NCBI GenBank assembly: GCA_964036195.1
Contig: OZ038454.1
Span: 28,754,315 to 28,818,314, forward strand
DNA: 64,000 bases
Reading direction: 5' to 3'
DNA from: Sphaerolaimus hirsutus
Lineage: Eukaryota > Nematoda > Chromadorea > Monhysterida > Sphaerolaimidae
How positions within the stretch are numbered: the stretch's first letter is position 1; each line of letters starts with the position of its first letter. Of this stretch, positions 59,601 to 64,000 are shown one piece after another. The notes below the pieces were generated by a model. It did no database searches. It had not been told where the DNA came from and was given only the letters and a program-made list of their open reading frames with translations. The translations under genes and the position numbers were made by a program.

Positions 59601-61785
59601 GACGTACGCAGGATTTTTGAGCGGGGGGGGGGCGGATTGTTTACGGAGCCCGGCGAACGGGGGGGGGCGGCGCCCCCCCCCCTCAAATTTGGCCCTATTG
59701 TAAAGGAATGGAGCCATGGCGCTGGCGCCATTTGTAGGCGCCAGTGCCATGGCAGTATTGGCGTTGGCGATGGCGCCAACGTATACTCTATAGGTACCGA
59801 TTTAGACCTTTATATAGGACTAACACCATGTTGGATACTTTTATGATGCTTTTTAAGCTCCTGAACATACACATTAAACAATGGGATGGGGATTTGCGCG
59901 CTTGCGCGCAAAAATTTTTGAAAGTGCCTACAAAATCGCTTTAGAAAAGTGCCATTCCTGGCAAATTTTTATGTCTGGCCCGGGAACGGGGGGGGGCGGC
60001 CGCCCCCCCGCCCCCCCCCCCCTGCGTACGTCCTTGCCATTGTTGACCTATTTTTATCGATCTATCTCCGCCCTTTTCTTCTTCAACACCTCGAAGAAGC
60101 CTATAATATTGAACAGCCACGAACACCCCCGCCCCCAGAAAAATATTCCAGCTATCTCTGCGTAGGTTTTACCCTTTACAATCTACCGGAACCCCCCCCA
60201 GGGGTCCAAAATCTACAAGACCCCTGGCACAGAGCCAACTTGAAAAGGGAATATGCAGTGCGCAGGGCCGCGTCGCTCGCCTGCCAGTTGGCGCCGAATT
60301 TGTCGGTCAGCTGCGGCAGCAAACTTTGCCAATCATTGGGGAAATCGTACGCGCCCACCAGACTGACTACCTGGAAAACGATTACTGGGGTCAGATTCAA
60401 TTATATGCCATGTTAAATTCCCTGTACAATGTCAAATGTCATACGAGGTGGCAAAAGTCATCTGTGGTGTGAAATGTCATAAGTCATGTAATATTTATGT
60501 CAAAGAGCCAGTGAAATTTTATGACATTTTACAGAGCCTGGGGGTGGCATCTGCTAATGGGGGGGGGGTGGCATCTGCTAATGGGGGGGGGGCGGCAGCC
60601 AGCTACGGATTCGTAGCAGAACGCGAGGCCCCAATACGTGCATGAAATTTTACACTGTACGCACAATTTTACGTGCTTTAACGCCTGTCGGGCGCTTTAA
60701 TTTAATTTTGGCGTTTGTGTGGGGGCGGGGGATTGTGTTGCTTTTTCTTCGATTATTTTGCAATTTTTATAATATACATCAGATATTCGATTTTCAATAC
60801 ACTGTAAATGTTGACAAAACACGATACAAAAAACTTTTTAAATTTATTTGGTCAAAAGTTTTTAGTTTTTATTTAACTAAATCGAATGTGCTAGATAGGC
60901 CCTACACACTTGGAGACAGCTTAAAGTTGATAAACCTGTTTTGAACACATCTGAGCTTACCGGAATGACTAGTCGGTCAACTAATCTTAACTGAGTTCAA
61001 AAATTACCCATTCTGGCAAACTCAAATGTCAAATATGTTCAAAACAGATCTATTATCTTTGAAAAATTCAGCTGTCAACTGGCGTGCGTAGGCACATAGT
61101 AACCGGACCTCGGCTAGCTGTTTCTGCAGCGGCGGTTCGGAAACGAACATCAAAGAGACCACGTTGTCTTTTATGAGATCGCGATCGGACTTGTTCAGCG
61201 AACTGCCGTCATCTTCAGATACCTGCGGGTACACGCTTTTTAAAAACCGTTTTTTAAATAAAAATTTAAAAAAACACACCTTCCACTGTCGCTTAACGAT
61301 GTTTTTGAGCCGGATAGCGGCGGCGACGCGCAGCTGCAAAGCGACCGTTTGCTCGCGGATCACTGTCATAAGAACGTCTGCATAGCCTGCAAAATGCACT
61401 GACACTACATTTTTGAAGGCGCGGCAACAAAATTGAAAGGATAAAAGGTGCCAGTGCCGCACCTTGTAACGTGTGTAAAGGGCGAAATGACACGAAAATA
61501 AAAGTTTTTCAAGAACGGACTTACATGGTTGAAAACAGGTTAAAAAGGTTGGTATGGAAGGCAAAAACTTTGAAAAAGATACAAAGATGAGCAATCAAGA
61601 GCTAAAAATACACATCGCTGCAAAACAACATTCCACCAGCCCAAACCGCAACCCCAAAGCCGACCAGGTTTAGCCTCAAAAGCGAGCAGTTGCTTCTCTG
61701 CATTCCGCCGGTTGTCCACCTGCAAGCCGAGCGTGTCGTTCAGCAGCGCGGCCACCTGCGCGCACGCCAACTCGCCGCCAGACAT
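47657..61785 (-). CDS. CSE1L: Exportin-2 (CSE1/CAS), importin-alpha re-exporter, 18 exons
   Basis: Exons, from the 5' end on the minus strand: 61785-61665, 61386-61280, 61222-61109, 60370-60240, 59289-59070, 58660-58485, 55647-55466, 54956-54752, 54221-54012, 53028-52830, 52224-52018, 51676-51469, 51207-51103, 50372-50218, 49645-49429, 48848-48746, 48407-48220 and 47811-47657 (stop TAG). They sum to 3003 nt, giving 1000 aa (human 971). Every phase closes. CSE1L is a HEAT-repeat karyopherin that carries importin-alpha back to the cytoplasm with RanGTP. Exons 1-3 hold the importin-beta N-terminal domain (RRNAEKQL, RVAAAIRLKNIVKRQW). Signature blocks follow: YDFPNDWQSLLPQL, LPEYFEDNMAVWMNGF, RNDLEGSDADTRRRAA, KNPSKPQFNHYLFE and LGVFQMLAASKANDQ. 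The C-terminal 60 residues diverge and are alanine-rich. Several donors are weak (GTCGGC, GTCCGG, GTTGGC, GTCGGT). Introns hold MITEs, some within 10-40 nt of a splice site. The start is the first ATG, aligned with the family N-terminus. Confidence 0.95.
48435..48691. mobile_element. CCGTATTTACTCAAATAA element in CSE1L intron 16
   Basis: Ends accgtatttactcaaataa and ttcgaggatatacggta. It fills most of the 338-nt intron. Confidence 0.65.
49919..50183. mobile_element. GTCAACTGGTTCCCA-family MITE in CSE1L intron 14
   Basis: Ends agttgacaactagaccaaat and atttggtgtcgttgtcaact. Interior as in 43705-43945. It begins about 35 nt inside the exon 14 donor. Confidence 0.7.
50436..50958. mobile_element. 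hAT-like CAGGGGTCTCC element in CSE1L intron 13
   Basis: Perfect 8-bp duplication ATGTCAAA (50428-50435, 50959-50966). Ends CAGGGGTCTCC and GGAGACCCCTG. Inserted into a GTCAAATG MITE. Confidence 0.93.
53060..53509. mobile_element. hAT-like GGGATC-motif element in CSE1L intron 9
   Basis: Ends TAGGGTTCAGACGGGATCC and ATCCCGTTTGAACCCTA. Flanks GTTCCAAG / TTTCCAAG match in 7 of 8. It lies about 30 nt from the acceptor of exon 10. Confidence 0.9.
53640..53990. mobile_element. GTCAAATG-type MITE, tandem-repeat body
   Basis: Repeated cactttgcatgacagtttacactttcca units end in cactttacagggtctggggactgtcc in part. The opposite end is unclear. Confidence 0.55.
55207..55397. mobile_element. GTCAAATG-type MITE in CSE1L intron 7
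   Basis: Ends ggggctgtcccaagtcctgt and acggctggggaatggcac, with CAG on both sides. Confidence 0.7.
56007..57540. mobile_element. TA-flanked element, TAGTCGGCAGACATGAT ends
   Basis: Left end tagtcggcagacatgatatta. The right end tagtatcatgtctgccgacta is itself split by the element at 56676-57530. A TA duplication of the host sequence ctaTAcctatc is visible. Confidence 0.85.
56676..57530. mobile_element. hAT-like GGCGCC-motif element, innermost layer
   Basis: Perfect 8-bp duplication CTGCCGAC (56668-56675, 57531-57538) made from the host's terminal repeat. Ends TAGTGATGGAAAAGCGCC and GGCGCCATTCCATCACTA. Subterminal GGCGCC/GGCGCCA arrays. Confidence 0.93.
58198..58466. mobile_element. GTCAACTGGTTCCCA-family MITE in CSE1L intron 6
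   Basis: Ends gtcaactggttcccatccca and tgggatgggaaccagttgac. It starts about 20 nt inside the exon 6 donor. Confidence 0.75.
59597..60036. mobile_element. hAT-like poly-G element in CSE1L intron 4
   Basis: Perfect 8-bp duplication CCATTGTT (59589-59596, 60037-60044). Ends CAGGGACGTACGCAGG and CCTGCGTACGTCCTTG. It interrupts a degraded CTATCTATC element (about 59380-60230). The core is gcgcgcttgcgcgc. Confidence 0.93.
60890..61105. mobile_element. ACTAGTTTTC-related MITE at the start of CSE1L intron 3
   Basis: Ends ggccctacacacttggagac and gtcaactggcgtgcgtaggc. The inner arms are aacctgttttgaacacatct and caaatatgttcaaaacagat. It begins within about 10 nt of the exon 3 donor. Confidence 0.65.
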
Positions 61786-61879
61786 TTTTTGAAAAACTTT
61801 TTTTTTCAAATTGGATTTGGACTGCGAGAACTGCGGCGAATTTTTCGGGTTTTTTAAGAAACGGTGTGGGTGTTTAGTA

Positions 61880-62556
61880 GGGGTGGGAAAGATCTTATAG
61901 CCCGTTTTTTTAATATAAGAAGTTTTTTATCCTAGGTCCATCCTAGATACAGATAAATACATATAAGGGACCGGTCTTAGTACATAATGATGGCGAGATC
62001 TCGGCCGTGAAGTAAACCCGGCCGTAAAGTAAATCCGGCCGTAATGCATAGTTGTACAAACGTATTTACTTTTACTCGATAAATACGTATACTCGAGCGC
62101 TGCGTAAATACGTTTACGTTTCCTCCCGAAAAAATACCGGTACTCACTTACTCGAGTACTTTTTGAAAGTACGCGAGTACAGAAAACGAGTATTTACAGA
62201 TATTTACGTTTACTCACCTTTTACACAGCGTAAAAGTAGAAAAATTTTACTTAACGTTTTCTGTACTCAGGTGTGACTAAAAATAAAATACTTTACGTTT
62301 ACGTTTACTTTGAAAAAAGTTCAGTACTTCTAACAACTCCGCCGTAATGATGCCCGGCCTAAAGTAGCACCCTCTACTTTACGGCCGGGTTTACTTTACG
62401 GCCGGACCATCCCCCTTAATGATAGGTTTCCTGTTTCCATATATTGGCTGTAGAGCCATCGATAGCATTAAAAGTAGTGACAAATTTTAGAACGGTTTCA
62501 GTGTATTCATTTTTTAATCGTTGATTTTTTAAACGGCTTAAATACTCTAGCCATCC
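61880..62556. mobile_element. TAGGGGTGGG element upstream of CSE1L
   Basis: Left end taggggtgggaaagatctta, right end agccatccttag. Inside are a zone of ggccgtaaagtaaa units (near 62000-62060 and 62340-62410) and an actcgcgtacttt element. Confidence 0.5.
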
Positions 62557-62909
62557 TTAGCGGAAAGGTGAAATAAATAAAATACTATCTGTTCATATAG
62601 ATAGGGCGGATTTGCGCATAGCAATGCAACCCATATGAAGCTATGAATTTTGTATTCAGGGCTCGAATAATATCGGTTTTTGATGTCGATATTGCAGATA
62701 TGGTCCGAAGTCCGATTATCCATAAATTCATTCATTTCGCTATAAATATGCTCGATAGCCGGTAAGATTTACATATCGTTGTAACCCTAATTCAGGCGAG
62801 ACTGTAAACACAATTCCACGTTATTTTTTTGGTATTTTACCGCATACCTACCCAAATTTATACATCTTGAGTAATTCGGATCACAAGTAAATTTACAATC
62901 ACTTTCAAT

Positions 62910-63065
62910 CCCAGATCGTGTAAAGTGTAATGCAAAGTGGCAAAAGTCTCGTAAAGTGTCCAATTTTTATTTTTACTCTTATTCGTCATGATACTTTTAT
63001 ATGACAACTTTGCATGACGTTTGATATTTTCCAGGCCACTTTACAGGATCTGGGAGTGGCACCTA
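62910..63065. mobile_element. GTCAAATG-type MITE
   Basis: Ends cccagatcgtgtaaagtgta and ccactttacaggatctggga, with a short hairpin body. Confidence 0.65.
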
Positions 63066-63232
63066 TTTAGTAAAACACAACCAATTACGATGAGGCAGAT
63101 TGTTAATAAAAAATATCGCACAATAGCAAATGAATGACAAAACCAAGCACCAATATATCAGTCGTGATATGCAACAATGTTGTCACTCTTATCTGAAAGT
63201 GTGCTGCAAGACACAAATCGTATGGCATACTG

Positions 63233-63550
63233 CAGGGACGTAACAAGGGCTCGGCCCCCCCCCCCCTAAAATTTTAGCTACATAGTGGCGGAATGGCGCC
63301 ATGGCGCCATTGGCGTTGGCGTCAGCGCCATGGAACGCTGTATATGTATGTAAATATACATACAAAACAGCAAAAAGCACAACATTTTTAATGATTTGCG
63401 GCCACATGGAGCAAATGTGATGATAATACCTTATATCTGGTGAAGAATGCGCGCTTGCGCGCAAAATTTTTTACGCTGACGTTGAAAAAGTCACATTTTC
63501 TGGTCACTTTCTGGTCTCGCCCCGGGAGAGGGGGGGGGGCTGCAGCCCTT
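63233..63550. mobile_element. Truncated poly-G element
   Basis: Starts cagggacgtaacaagggctc and shares almost its entire interior with 42110-42533. It lacks a right terminus after ggggctgcagccc. Confidence 0.75.
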
Positions 63551-63559
63551 ACACGGTCA

Positions 63560-64000
63560 CGGCCACAACTCAGACACTACCAGGGTGTAGCCCCGCACCC
63601 TGTAAGACAGCGTTCACACTGCATTTTTGTGACGACTCCGACAACATTTGAAAAAGTTGCATATTCATGAGTGAATGTGGTAAAGTATACATACCACCTA
63701 GGTGTATATGCATGTCAAATTTCAGATGAATCGTGTGTGTTGCTCAAGAGTTATACATGTTCATACAAAAATTTGCCACTGTAGGAGCCCGACAGGTGCG
63801 CCGACAATTAAAAAAAAGTGGTCGTCACATTGCGCGAGTGTGACGACAAGAAAAATATTTGATCTAGTCGTCACAATGGGCACCCACACACTGGATGTCA
63901 AATGAATTCGTGTCAACTAAATGTCAATTGAATTTAAGTGATACTGTGATTTCAACTTATCATCTGATAGAGCATAGTTAATTTTACATCATGACACTGC
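63560..64000. other. Window end without recognised gene
   Basis: A piece related to the TIR element at 24371-25056 (gttcacactgcatttttgtgacg) lies at about 63610-63860. The rest is unassigned. Confidence 0.4.

Overview
The window is invertebrate-type metazoan DNA. It holds four widely spaced, intron-rich, single-copy nuclear genes in a sea of short non-autonomous DNA transposons. I assembled the genes exon by exon from splice sites, reading phase and protein homology recalled from the families. All four encode conserved eukaryotic housekeeping proteins. The species cannot be read from the sequence. The dense MITE load, the G/C homopolymer runs and two introns that look made from MITEs recall fast-evolving lineages such as some tunicates, but that is only a guess.

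Layout: 1-17.2 kb is gene-free repeat territory. 17.2-23.3 kb (minus) is FNTA, the alpha subunit of protein farnesyltransferase / geranylgeranyltransferase I (9 exons, 323 aa). 25.8-33.7 kb (minus) is TIMM23, the channel subunit of the mitochondrial TIM23 complex (5 exons, 195 aa); its last intron carries a 5 kb composite repeat. 38.3-42.05 kb (plus) is a BNIP3-family mitophagy receptor (4 exons found, last exon not found). 47.7-61.8 kb (minus) is CSE1L / exportin-2, the importin-alpha recycling exportin (18 exons, 1000 aa). TIMM23 and BNIP3 are head to head; BNIP3 and CSE1L converge. Coding phases close exactly across every junction given, and the three complete models end at a stop with lengths near those of human orthologues. 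No operon or shared pathway is evident, although TIMM23 and BNIP3 are both mitochondrial membrane proteins.

Repeats: at least eight families have hAT-like ends (TAGGG..., CAGGG..., TAGTGATG...) and mostly perfect 8-bp target-site duplications. Each family fills its subterminal regions with its own short, partly self-complementary motif (GGTGCC, GGCGCC, GGGATC, GAACCG, ATATCG, AAACGTTTT, TTTTACAAAA or G/C runs). Several share an internal GCGCGC-NN-GCGCGC core. Insertions are nested up to three deep and can be ordered by their duplications.

Most interesting: BNIP3 intron 2 is exactly one MITE. The element's first bases supply the GT donor and the CAG target duplication supplies the AG acceptor. 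TIMM23 intron 3 is likewise a complete inverted-repeat MITE starting GTGCC at the donor, but its acceptor side has no usable AG. Together these suggest intron creation by MITE insertion (introner-like).
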